Below are positions 34,490-42,992 of a stretch of 64,000 nucleotides of DNA, in pieces (position 1 is the stretch's first letter; each line of letters starts with the position of its first letter). Under the pieces are notes generated by a model. The model searched no databases, had not been told where the DNA came from, and saw nothing but the letters and a program-made list of their open reading frames with translations. The DNA lies in assembly GCA_910574745.1 (NCBI GenBank), contig CAJTCE010000002.1:233254-297253 (forward strand), written 5' to 3'. Made by a program: the position numbers and the translations under genes. The DNA is from Lachnospiraceae bacterium (lineage in GTDB: Bacteria > Bacillota > Clostridia > Lachnospirales > Lachnospiraceae).

Positions 34490-35907
34490 TTGAGTTTCCC
34501 CATTTTTTCAACTTCCTCATTTTTGCAAAATAAAAATGCAAAAACACTTGGTCTTTGTTATAATTGAATCACCACAAAACAACAAAACAAAGGAGTGTTT
34601 TTGCATGATTAATTATAGCAGATTAGGATACGAAATTAAAAGGGATTTGACAAACTTTTCTTTAAAGATTTCAAAAGGATTGAAACGCCCTCAGGAAAAA
34701 TTCGTTCACCAGATGATTTATGGCATCCTTGCGGGAAATAAGGTGCACCTGAGTGAGATTGCCCGTTCCCTGAAAGAAAACATCACCCTGAAAAAGACCA
34801 TTGACCGGCTCTCCAGAAACCTGAACATGTTTGACGATAAAGATTCCCTTATGCACAATTACCTTGCCCTTGTAAAACGCCATGTGAAAGATGATTATGC
34901 GGTCATCATCATTGATAATTCAGACATTGCCAAACCTGCCAGCAAAAAGCTGGAAGCACTCTCTGAAATACGGGATGGAAGTACTGGTGCGATAACACAG
35001 GGCTACCTTACCATTGATGCCGTGGTGCTTTCCGAAAAAGGAAAGATGCCACTCCCTGTTTATGAAAAGATATTTTCATCTGCAGAAGAGGGATTTATCA
35101 GTGAGACATACGAGAATTTATGCTGTCTGGAATCTCTTTCCAAAAACTTTACTCCCAAGTGCGTCCGCACCCTTGACCGTGGATTTGATGCCAATGACTA
35201 TTACCGTTATTTTCTGAAGCGAGGGGAGCGTTTTGTCATCCGTGCCAAAAAGAACAGGAATGTCATTTATAACGGGGAGACTCGTAACATCATGGATGTA
35301 GCGTTACGGTATAAAGGGGCGTACCGCATGGATTTTAAAGATAAAAAAGGGAAATCCATACAGTGCAAAATGAGCTGCATACCCGTATGTCTTTGCGAAT
35401 TTCCATCTAAAGAACTGGTGTTGACGGTCGTGTATGGTTTCGGGGAAGAACCCATGCTCCTGCTTTCCAACCTGAAAATGCAGGAGAAGAAAAAGCTGTG
35501 CCACATTATCACGAAAGTATATCTGCTGCGGTGGCGGATCGAGGAATATTTCAGGTTCAAGAAACAGCAGTTTGAACTGGAAGACCTAAGAGTCATGTCC
35601 TTACAGTCCATCCGGAACCTGAACCAGCTTGCCATGCTGGCAGTGGGCTATATCAGCCTTACCACGGCTGTCCATGAGGAAAGTATTTTCCTTGCAGAAT
35701 TGAAGGAATGTTCCAAAAGGATCTATGAAATGCCGCAGTTTATTTTCTATACCATAGGATATGCCATGGAACGTGTGCTGTCCATGAGCCGTTCAGGTAT
35801 CAACCGTTTCCTGCCGCCAAAAGTCCGGTCACAACAGATAACCCTGTTTGAATACTTTAAAATAGCTGATTGTGCAACATGATGTCTCATAAAATGGGGA
35901 AACTCAA
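34490..35907 (+). mobile_element. IS4-type insertion sequence, complete
   Basis: A 1,418-bp element with perfect 17-bp terminal inverted repeats TTGAGTTTCCCCATTTT (34490-34506) and its complement (35891-35907), a single transposase gene, and an 11-bp direct repeat at both flanks. The interior is visibly more GC-rich than the surroundings, so arrival looks recent. It inserted between the 33094-34284 gene and topB without disrupting either. Confidence 0.9.
34605..35882 (+). CDS. IS4-type DDE transposase
   Basis: A 425-residue transposase. Start at 34605 after AAAGGAGTGTTTTTGC; the longer frame would begin in the leader. Catalytic features: IIIDNSDIAKP (first Asp), RTLDRGFDANDYYR (second Asp), and the YREK-like region YLLRWRIEEYFRFKKQ with the catalytic Glu. 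This pattern fits the IS4 superfamily. The gene appears intact, so the element may be active. Confidence 0.9.
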   Translation: MINYSRLGYEIKRDLTNFSLKISKGLKRPQEKFVHQMIYGILAGNKVHLSEIARSLKENITLKKTIDRLSRNLNMFDDKDSLMHNYLALVKRHVKDDYAVIIIDNSDIAKPASKKLEALSEIRDGSTGAITQGYLTIDAVVLSEKGKMPLPVYEKIFSSAEEGFISETYENLCCLESLSKNFTPKCVRTLDRGFDANDYYRYFLKRGERFVIRAKKNRNVIYNGETRNIMDVALRYKGAYRMDFKDKKGKSIQCKMSCIPVCLCEFPSKELVLTVVYGFGEEPMLLLSNLKMQEKKKLCHIITKVYLLRWRIEEYFRFKKQQFELEDLRVMSLQSIRNLNQLAMLAVGYISLTTAVHEESIFLAELKECSKRIYEMPQFIFYTIGYAMERVLSMSRSGINRFLPPKVRSQQITLFEYFKIADCAT

Positions 35908-35918
35908 ACAAAGTAAAT
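35908..35918. repeat. right target-site duplication of the IS
   Basis: ACAAAGTAAAT, identical to 34479-34489; seven bases from the topB stop codon on the minus strand. Confidence 0.8.
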
Positions 35919-35924
35919 AATAAA

Positions 35925-38789
35925 CTATTTTTTATGAATAAATTCAGTACGCCATTCAGGATATTTTTCTCCATATTTCATATGAAGATATATAGAATAT
36001 GTTTTTGTCGGGTCGTCTTTTTTGTGTGCAATAGCTTTGCATTTTCCACTTTTTAGTATACTTTTTACCTGTGAAGTTGATAGAGGTTTTGTTGTTACCG
36101 CTGTTACAAATTTATCATTCTTCCAAAGAATAAACCTGCAGGTGCCATTTTCCCTTTTATTATTTTCACAGGCATAGCCCTTGGAATTTTCATATACATT
36201 ACCCTTACATAAAGGACATTGCCCAAGTACCTCATAGTCTGATTTTTCGGGGAATCTTGTAGACCATTTTGGACGCCCGTCTTCTATGTCCATATGTATA
36301 AAAATAGTGTATGGCGTATTATCGGATTTTCTATATCCTGTAACTAAACACTCTTGGTATGCCAATAGATGTTTTACATTAGCTGCAGATAGTTGTCTCT
36401 TGGTTATTGCCTTTACAAATTTGTCGTTCTTCCATAGCGTAAATTTACAGGTTCCACTTTCTTTCTTATTATTTTCACAGGAATAACCCATAGCACTTTC
36501 AAATACATTTCCCTTACAAATAGGACATTTTCCTAATGGCTCCTGTTCAGAATCTTCTATTTGTTTTGTAGTCCATTTAATTTTTCCATCCTCAATCTGC
36601 AGACATATAAATATGTCATAAGGCGCATTATCGGAATTTCTATGGCCGGTAACCTTACATCTCTGTTTTTTTAATAAAGTTTTAGCCTGTGATAAGGAAA
36701 GTGTTTTTTGGGTTATGGATTGTACAAATTTATCATTTTTCCAGATAATAAATTTGCATGTGCCATTTTCCTTCTTGTTATTTTCACAAGAATAACCATA
36801 CAATCTTTCATATACATCTCCACCACAGACAGGACAAGAACCTATAGGATCTGTCTCGTATTGGCTTTTAATTTTTAAATTAGATTCTTCCATAGATTTA
36901 ACCTCTTTATCCCTGCTTGAAAACATAGCAGTAATATCTGCCATAGCAATATTAACTGATTCATCAATGGATATTTCCCCATTGTAAACCTGTTTTAAGA
37001 CTTTGTTCATTTCAACAGTTTTATCAACAGATATATTGATGTTTAATTCTTTCATGGTTTCAATTAAATAAATCCCCAAGGGTTCTATATAATAAAATTT
37101 TTTCTTTAGAGAAATATATCTATTATCTATAGCTTTTTTTAATATTTCACTACGAGTGGCTCCTGTCCCGATAGAAACACCGTCTAACAACTGTTTATAT
37201 TCATCATCGTCACTGATGGTTTCGTCAGAAACAGTGTCAATTTCATCATTATTTTCTTTGTTATTTTTTGAAAAGGGCTTTTCCAAATAATTAAGAAAAG
37301 CGTCAACACTAAAGTGGGCCGAGGGCCTGGTTGTAGTTTCTTTAGGATAAAATTTTATTTTAATCTCTTGATTTTCCTTTAAATCAGGTAATAATCTTTC
37401 GGTTAAATTTGCTGTTTTATCATATTTTAAGAATCCTTTTGTTTTGAGAATGTCCCCTTTAATAGAAAAAAATTCATCAGCGCAGGATATTTTAATTATG
37501 GTTCTGTCTGCCGTAGCTGACTCCCTGCAAAATACAGCAGCAAATCTTCCTAATATTACATTATATACTTTATCCTCAGTTTCAGAGAGTTTATCAGGCA
37601 CCTTATAGGTTGGTGTTATTGCAGAGTGGGAAACAATTTTTTCGCTGTTAAAAATTGTTTTATTCTCTTTAAGTACTAAATCATATCCTTTTTCGTTTAA
37701 CACGGATATTACTTTTTCAATTCGGCCCATTTCGCTTTCTGCCATATATTCGGTATCAGTACGTGGATAAGTAATATAACCAGATTCATATAGCTTTTGT
37801 GATGCAGTCAGACAGACATTAGGAGGCATGTCATATAGTTTATTCATGGCTGATTGAAGAGTAGTAGTAGAAAAAAGTTTTTTAGGATGTAATGTAACAT
37901 TCTTTTTCTCAATGGATTGAACATATGCTTTTGCAAGATTAAGTCTCCCACAATATTCTAAGGCCTCCATATAAGAGTCTTTATTAAATTTATTGTTTGC
38001 TTGCAATTTTATGATTGAGCTATCGGTTTCTTCTTCAGATATGCATATAAAATATTTCTCTGGAACAAAATGTGAAATTTCCATATCTCTTTCATAAATA
38101 GCATTAACAATAGCAGCAAGAACCCTCCCTACACGAAGTGGCATACCTTTAGGTGCTTTACACTTTAAAGTTACATATCTGGTAAGATTAATCCCATATA
38201 ACCAGTCTTGGTATAGTCTTGAGAATCCTTCGTTTGCAAGATTATCATGAACGGCTGCTTCATCCAAATGATTCAGTCCATACCTGATTTGAGCCGGGGT
38301 TTGCTCTGGTAACCACAATCTCATGACAGGCTTGTTGCTTTCGTTTGTATTTCTGATAATGAGTCTGATAAGGGTTTCTCCTTCTCTGTCAGAATCTCCC
38401 CCGTTTATAATAGTGCTGACATTGGGGCTGTTAATAAGGGTCTTTATTATTTGAAACTGCTTTTTTATACCAGGGTCAGTTTCCTTCTTTCCAGATTTTC
38501 CTTTTTTAGTTTTTAATTTAAAAGAAAATATATTATTATCCGGACAGAATGGAAGTATATTCAGATTCCAATCGCCATTATCTTTTGTATAATCTTCAAT
38601 GTCATAAGCTTCAAATAAATGCCCCATAACATGAGTTACTATATATTTGTTTCCTAAATAGTAACCATCCTTTTTTTCAAATTGTTCATCTTTTATGGAA
38701 GCCACGATCATTCTTTCCAATGAAGGTTTTTCTGCAATGATGAGTTTATGTTGAGTGGTAGGATATGTTGAGTTGTTTTCATTATTCAT
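35925..38789 (-). CDS. topB: type IA DNA topoisomerase III with three C-terminal zinc repeats
   Basis: A 954-residue topoisomerase. TOPRIM motifs are IIAEKPS (about residue 17) and GGDSDREGE (about 131); the catalytic Tyr is in YITYPRTDTEYM (about 340). From about residue 650 there are three tandem units of about 90 residues, each with a CPxC pair (CPVCGG, CPICKG, CPLCKG) and SCENNKKENGTCKF or close variants, followed by a basic LSxxxxKxLL helix. TopB resolves single-strand tangles and is common on conjugative elements. It ends the unit that begins with the SAP-repeat gene. The three repeats are more than the one or none usual in TopB. Confidence 0.95.
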   Translation of the reverse strand: MNNENNSTYPTTQHKLIIAEKPSLERMIVASIKDEQFEKKDGYYLGNKYIVTHVMGHLFEAYDIEDYTKDNGDWNLNILPFCPDNNIFSFKLKTKKGKSGKKETDPGIKKQFQIIKTLINSPNVSTIINGGDSDREGETLIRLIIRNTNESNKPVMRLWLPEQTPAQIRYGLNHLDEAAVHDNLANEGFSRLYQDWLYGINLTRYVTLKCKAPKGMPLRVGRVLAAIVNAIYERDMEISHFVPEKYFICISEEETDSSIIKLQANNKFNKDSYMEALEYCGRLNLAKAYVQSIEKKNVTLHPKKLFSTTTLQSAMNKLYDMPPNVCLTASQKLYESGYITYPRTDTEYMAESEMGRIEKVISVLNEKGYDLVLKENKTIFNSEKIVSHSAITPTYKVPDKLSETEDKVYNVILGRFAAVFCRESATADRTIIKISCADEFFSIKGDILKTKGFLKYDKTANLTERLLPDLKENQEIKIKFYPKETTTRPSAHFSVDAFLNYLEKPFSKNNKENNDEIDTVSDETISDDDEYKQLLDGVSIGTGATRSEILKKAIDNRYISLKKKFYYIEPLGIYLIETMKELNINISVDKTVEMNKVLKQVYNGEISIDESVNIAMADITAMFSSRDKEVKSMEESNLKIKSQYETDPIGSCPVCGGDVYERLYGYSCENNKKENGTCKFIIWKNDKFVQSITQKTLSLSQAKTLLKKQRCKVTGHRNSDNAPYDIFICLQIEDGKIKWTTKQIEDSEQEPLGKCPICKGNVFESAMGYSCENNKKESGTCKFTLWKNDKFVKAITKRQLSAANVKHLLAYQECLVTGYRKSDNTPYTIFIHMDIEDGRPKWSTRFPEKSDYEVLGQCPLCKGNVYENSKGYACENNKRENGTCRFILWKNDKFVTAVTTKPLSTSQVKSILKSGKCKAIAHKKDDPTKTYSIYLHMKYGEKYPEWRTEFIHKK

Positions 38790-38846
38790 TTATTTTTAAT
38801 CCTTTCTAAAAAAATTCTTAACATAATATTTAAGTGGCTTAATAAA

Positions 38847-39371
38847 CTATAAATTATTAACACTGTGCTTTTTTCTGGGCTGTTTATAATTCTGGATTAC
38901 TGCAATTACACAGCTTACTAATTGAATTGCGGTAGTTAGTGCAACAAACGGTGTTGAAAATACCCAATCATATACGGTCCATACAACTTGCCTAATCAGG
39001 GTTATTATTCTAAATTGTTGAGTGGTTCCTTTTAACATAATAAATGTGCCTATGATTTCAAGAATGATAAATAATGACGTAAGTATTCCTTCGTAACCAA
39101 AACAAAGTAGCGTAATCCTGAAAGTTGCGAAAAAAACTGTGAGTGTATAACAGTTAAATTTAGAATATGCTATATACTTGCAGATATTAGCAAATGAATT
39201 GGCCATGCCGGTCTTACCGTTTGTTAAAATATATCTGAAAAAAGCACAAATGTTTGTGCAAATATATAGCGCAGTTATTTCTTTTTTTGTTTTTTTAAAA
39301 TTAGAAATAATAAAACAAATACTACTAATTATAGCCAGCAGTCCGCTTAAAATATTTACCGACATCTTCAT
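38847..39371 (-). CDS. YgjV-like inner-membrane protein
   Basis: A 174-residue protein with about five hydrophobic helices. The opening LSGLLAIISSICFIISNFKK and the later IRQVVWTVYDWVFSTPFVAL match the YgjV/Imp family (unknown function, predicted membrane). It lies between topB and the 39424 gene in the same unit. A link with DNA transfer is only positional. Confidence 0.65.
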   Translation of the reverse strand: MKMSVNILSGLLAIISSICFIISNFKKTKKEITALYICTNICAFFRYILTNGKTGMANSFANICKYIAYSKFNCYTLTVFFATFRITLLCFGYEGILTSLFIILEIIGTFIMLKGTTQQFRIITLIRQVVWTVYDWVFSTPFVALTTAIQLVSCVIAVIQNYKQPRKKHSVNNL

Positions 39372-39423
39372 TTTAATTATTTTTCCTTTTGCTCTTTACA
39401 TTCATTATATAATACAAAAATAA

Positions 39424-39987
39424 TTAGACTCTCCAAATGCTATTTACGATTTTGCCCCAAATTGAACGTCCTGTTTTTCCTTTTTGTGGTTCGTCTGCTA
39501 GATTCTGGGTAATGTCTTTTCTGAGTATACAGATAGCAAGAGGAGAATTTAAAGATATTGTATTATCCCTGTTCTTTCGAACATTTGACTTTACAATAAA
39601 TACACGAATTAAACTCCCTTTTGGATAAGGTTTTTTATTAAATGTAATTTTATAAATAAAATCTCCAGCTTGAAGGTACTGTATTTTGCGATTAAATTCC
39701 CTATCCGTGCCCATGCAAGTTGCGTCCACATATTGAAAAGCACTATATGAAAATGTTAAATAGAACATAGTGCTCATACATATTTGCCATAATAACATTA
39801 ATATGATACAGACGCTAAATTTCCATGACTGCAACATAAAAATAGCAAATATGCCTATTACAAAAAAAATAATAGAGTAAAGATATTTTTTTAAAATTTC
39901 ATTCTTTATAAATGGATCCAATTCCTGAAAAGTGTATTTTTTATTGGGAACTTCACATCCTAATATGTAGCATACTAATTTTTCCAT
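39424..39987 (-). CDS. membrane protein of unknown function
   Basis: About 187 residues from MEKLVCYILG; this start is best spaced from AAAGGAA. Two adjacent membrane helices lie at about 36-80 (IIFFVIGIFAIFMLQ, VCIILMLLWQICMS). The cytoplasmic C-terminal half is basic. It begins 21 nt after the SAP-repeat gene, whose product is also membrane-anchored, so the two may work together. Confidence 0.55.
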   Translation of the reverse strand: MEKLVCYILGCEVPNKKYTFQELDPFIKNEILKKYLYSIIFFVIGIFAIFMLQSWKFSVCIILMLLWQICMSTMFYLTFSYSAFQYVDATCMGTDREFNRKIQYLQAGDFIYKITFNKKPYPKGSLIRVFIVKSNVRKNRDNTISLNSPLAICILRKDITQNLADEPQKGKTGRSIWGKIVNSIWRV

Positions 39988-40008
39988 AAGCATATTTCCT
40001 TTCAATTA

Positions 40009-41430
40009 TTAAAAATAGTAAATTAAAAATATAATGGCAGCAAAAATCATAAATATACATCCGATTGCTTTTAAAATGGCATCTTTTGGGATTCGTTCCA
40101 TTTCAGCTATTACTTCTGGAAGAACATCATCATAGTAATGATCATAATTTGGGTCATAATCGGATTCAGCCGTTGTGATATCTGTTTCTTCCTCGATATG
40201 ATCTTGATTCAGAGAATTACCCTTTCCAAATAACTTTGAAAAGGTAGAGCGGCTATCTTCTTGACTTTCTGTATCTTCATATTCTTCATCCTCATAAACC
40301 TCGTCGTCATATTCCTGTAAAAGGCCTATGAGTTCTGATTTTCTTGCTTTTTGCCGATAGAATATATCTCGCTCATCACATAACGCTTTTAATTCACTAA
40401 CTTTTAGATTTTCATAATCATAAAAAGCCTCTTCATCATCTTCTTCTAAGTATTCTTCATCATCTTCTTCGTATTCGGTGCCGGACCCGCCTGAACTCTC
40501 TCCAAAATATTCTTCAAGTAATTCCAATAATTTGCTGCGAGTTGCCTTTGAGGAATATTCAATATCATAATCATCACAAAAAGCTTTTAATTCGGAAACA
40601 GACATAGAAGAGAAATCTATTTCGTCTAATTCATTCGATTCTTCTTCACTATTTGCTTCATCGTATTGGCACAAATACATAATAAGCTTTGATTTTCCGT
40701 CTTTAGACATATATTCTATATCTCTTTTATCACAAAGAGTTTTTAACTCAGAAACAGACATAGAAGAGTAGTCTAATTCTTCTGCATCACTTGGTTCTGC
40801 CTCGTTAGATGCTTCATCATACCGGCATAAATACATGATAAGCTTTGCTTTTTTATCTTTAGACATGTATTCTATGTCTCTTTTATCGCAAAGCATCTTT
40901 AACTGTTCAATAGACATAGAAGAGTAGTCATCATCATCCTCTTCATTATCATCACTATCTTTATCAAAGGATGAGAGGGTAGGAGATTTGCTTGGTACTT
41001 TCCCTGTTATTTCAGTATCTTCGTAATCCATATCATCATCATAGATCTCGCCTATATTTTCATCTGATTCCTCGTATTCTTCATCCTCATATTCTTCATC
41101 AATAATTTCCTCATCCTCAAGATCATATTCTTGCCCCTGGTCATATTGCTGCAAAATGTTGATGAGATCTTCTTTTTCATAATCAAAATCGGGAAGATCT
41201 ATTTCTCGTGCGTTAAAAACAGCTTCAAGTTTTGATAATGACATGGATTCATAATCGGTGTCATTTATATATTCTTCTTCAATGATTTCTTCCTCATATT
41301 CCTCTTCAATAACGGGAGCATTTGCTTTTGGTGTTTTATCTTCTTTGTTTGCGTCATAACCACATTTAAAGCATTTGGCGTTGCTGGATAAAAAACTTCC
41401 GCATTTAGGACATCTTTTGGCTACTGGCAT
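40009..41430 (-). CDS. zinc-ribbon, five SAP-like repeats, C-terminal membrane anchor
   Basis: About 473 residues from MPVAKRCPKCG (start after AGAGGTAATACT). A zinc ribbon (CPKCG and CFKCG) is followed by five SAP-like repeats of about 39 residues (core LKxxCDxRDIEYxSKxxKxxLI), spaced by very acidic linkers, and a single C-terminal membrane helix (ILKAIGCIFMIFAAIIFLIYYF). SAP domains bind DNA or mediate protein contacts. A tail-anchored acidic scaffold is thus predicted. The TadZ-like protein at 11506 carries one copy of the same motif, suggesting partnership. No named family for the whole protein is known to me. Confidence 0.7.
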   Translation of the reverse strand: MPVAKRCPKCGSFLSSNAKCFKCGYDANKEDKTPKANAPVIEEEYEEEIIEEEYINDTDYESMSLSKLEAVFNAREIDLPDFDYEKEDLINILQQYDQGQEYDLEDEEIIDEEYEDEEYEESDENIGEIYDDDMDYEDTEITGKVPSKSPTLSSFDKDSDDNEEDDDDYSSMSIEQLKMLCDKRDIEYMSKDKKAKLIMYLCRYDEASNEAEPSDAEELDYSSMSVSELKTLCDKRDIEYMSKDGKSKLIMYLCQYDEANSEEESNELDEIDFSSMSVSELKAFCDDYDIEYSSKATRSKLLELLEEYFGESSGGSGTEYEEDDEEYLEEDDEEAFYDYENLKVSELKALCDERDIFYRQKARKSELIGLLQEYDDEVYEDEEYEDTESQEDSRSTFSKLFGKGNSLNQDHIEEETDITTAESDYDPNYDHYYDDVLPEVIAEMERIPKDAILKAIGCIFMIFAAIIFLIYYF

Positions 41431-41464
41431 AGTATTACCTCTTTCTATATTATAGTTAAAAAAC

Positions 41465-41493
41465 ATAATACACCATTTCTGATAAAAAGTAAA
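41465..41493 (-). promoter_or_regulatory. promoter with GGTGTATTAT box, SAP-repeat/topB unit
   Basis: Minus strand TTTACT (41488-41493), 17-nt spacer, TATTAT (41465-41470); the box is preceded by AAAT as in the other copies. Confidence 0.65.
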
Positions 41494-41608
41494 TGCGGCT
41501 TTTTAAGAATATCTACAAGATAATATGAAATATGGATTAAAGCTGAAAATTAGACTATTAGAAATAATTCAAGAATGGATAGCGGTAAATACAAATAGAA
41601 TAGAAAAA

Positions 41609-41621
41609 GTTCACGGTGAAC
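41609..41621. promoter_or_regulatory. parS-like palindrome GTTCACGGTGAAC (site 8)
   Basis: Exact intergenic copy directly beyond the T-run of the 41622-41657 terminator. Confidence 0.72.
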
Positions 41622-41657
41622 AAAAAAGGTTCCTCTAGCTTAGCTAGAAGAACCTTT
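41622..41657 (-). terminator. rho-independent terminator of the Ig-like lipoprotein gene
   Basis: Minus strand AAAAGGTTC-TTCTAGC pairs with GCTAGAGGAACCTTTT, followed by TTTTTT-type tail leading into the palindrome at 41609. Confidence 0.8.
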
Positions 41658-41661
41658 TATA

Positions 41662-42708
41662 TTATTCCATCGGAATTTCGTCGTTTACATGTGAAGAAGG
41701 ATTTTCTATAAACTCCATTTCGTTGGAACCAGTGCCAGTACCAGTACCGTAATCAATAACTCCAGGGGTAGTAGGAGTACCACCAGTAGAACCAGAATCG
41801 GTGCTGGGAGCAGGAGTAGGTGCCGGAGCGGAAGGAGTAGGAGTGGTGGTAACAACAGTTGTATCTACAGTAGGAGTAGGAGTTTTACCAGTTGCAGTAG
41901 TGTTTGTAGTAACATTAGAAGCAGTAGTCTTAGAGGACGCTTTCTTATCCTTTGTAACTGTGATCTTTCTTTCGAGGGATGTTTCATTACCTGCCTTATC
42001 AGAAACAGAGTAGGTAATAACATATTCCCCGGCAGTAGCAGTATCAACTTCGCCTACAGTTTTAATAGAAGCGGTAATATTTCCGTCCATATCATCAACA
42101 GCAGTAATGCCTGCAAGAATATCAAATTCAGAACCAACAGTAATGGTAACATCTTCAACACCGTTCAATTCGGGTGCTACAGTATCAGGAATGGTAACCT
42201 TTGGGGATACTGTTAATTCAGAAAAATTACCGGAAGCATCTGTTACTCTGACAGTAACGCTCATGCCTTCCTCTGCAATAACTGTATCTTTCTCGCTGCC
42301 ATCCTTTCCGATAACGACACCGGTTACATCGCTGAAATCCCTAACAGTTACAAGATCATTTACAGTAAGTGTATCGCCTGCAACAAAAGTATCATTTTTA
42401 GCTTCCAAAACAGGTGCTACAGTATCTACAACATCGACTCTTACATTGATAGTCTGTTTCCTGTAGGTAACAGTGGCATTGTACTGACCAACAGTCATGT
42501 TATCAACATCTCCTGCGGATAATACAGCATTTGCCAGAACATCTTCGGAATCGCCGTTGGAAACAGTCACATATTCAAGAATATTGTCAGGAACAGAACT
42601 GCCTAACTCCAAAGCAAAGGGTCTTGCGGTTAAGGTTGCTCCGCATCCGGTTAATGTGATAAGGCTCATTATCATTACAGTTACACTTAATAAAATTTTT
42701 CTCTTCAT
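41662..42708 (-). CDS. lipoprotein with Ig-like (DUF5011/cadherin-like) domains
   Basis: A 348-residue surface protein. The signal ends in a lipobox LTGC (residues 19-22). Three beta-sandwich units follow; two start with DTVAPxL and carry SDKAGNET-type endings typical of DUF5011/HYR-like domains. The C-terminal third is a Thr/Pro/Ser/Gly-rich stalk-like tail. It probably sits outside the membrane as a spacer or adhesion protein. It is a single-gene unit with its own terminator. Confidence 0.8.
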   Translation of the reverse strand: MKRKILLSVTVMIMSLITLTGCGATLTARPFALELGSSVPDNILEYVTVSNGDSEDVLANAVLSAGDVDNMTVGQYNATVTYRKQTINVRVDVVDTVAPVLEAKNDTFVAGDTLTVNDLVTVRDFSDVTGVVIGKDGSEKDTVIAEEGMSVTVRVTDASGNFSELTVSPKVTIPDTVAPELNGVEDVTITVGSEFDILAGITAVDDMDGNITASIKTVGEVDTATAGEYVITYSVSDKAGNETSLERKITVTKDKKASSKTTASNVTTNTTATGKTPTPTVDTTVVTTTPTPSAPAPTPAPSTDSGSTGGTPTTPGVIDYGTGTGTGSNEMEFIENPSSHVNDEIPME

Positions 42709-42941
42709 AAATATCAGCTCCTTCTTTATTAGTTAAAATAATATATGCATTTAATGTATTTGTAAAGAATAACTTCTTTAACTGTATTAAGTGTAACATT
42801 TTATAGACATTTTGTCAATGCGTTTTTAAAAAATTTTTATACATTTTTAAACTTTTTTTTAATACATATAATAGGATTGTTCATGATAACAATATAAATT
42901 TAAAACCATACATTACTATTATAACAATATTCAAAATAAAA

Positions 42942-42975
42942 AACCTTGCTACAGAATAACATCTGCAGCAAGGTT
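42942..42975 (-). terminator. rho-independent terminator of the 42993-46860 operon
   Basis: A 14-bp stem (AACCTTGCTGCAGA / TCTGTAGCAAGGTT on the minus strand) with a 6-nt loop and a T-rich tail. Confidence 0.85.
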
Positions 42976-42992
42976 AACTTTAATTATTGGGT

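Noticed and set aside
41801..42466. Plus-strand ORFs opposite the Ig-like lipoprotein gene
   Set aside because: Val/Thr/Ser-rich shadows of the Thr-rich gene.
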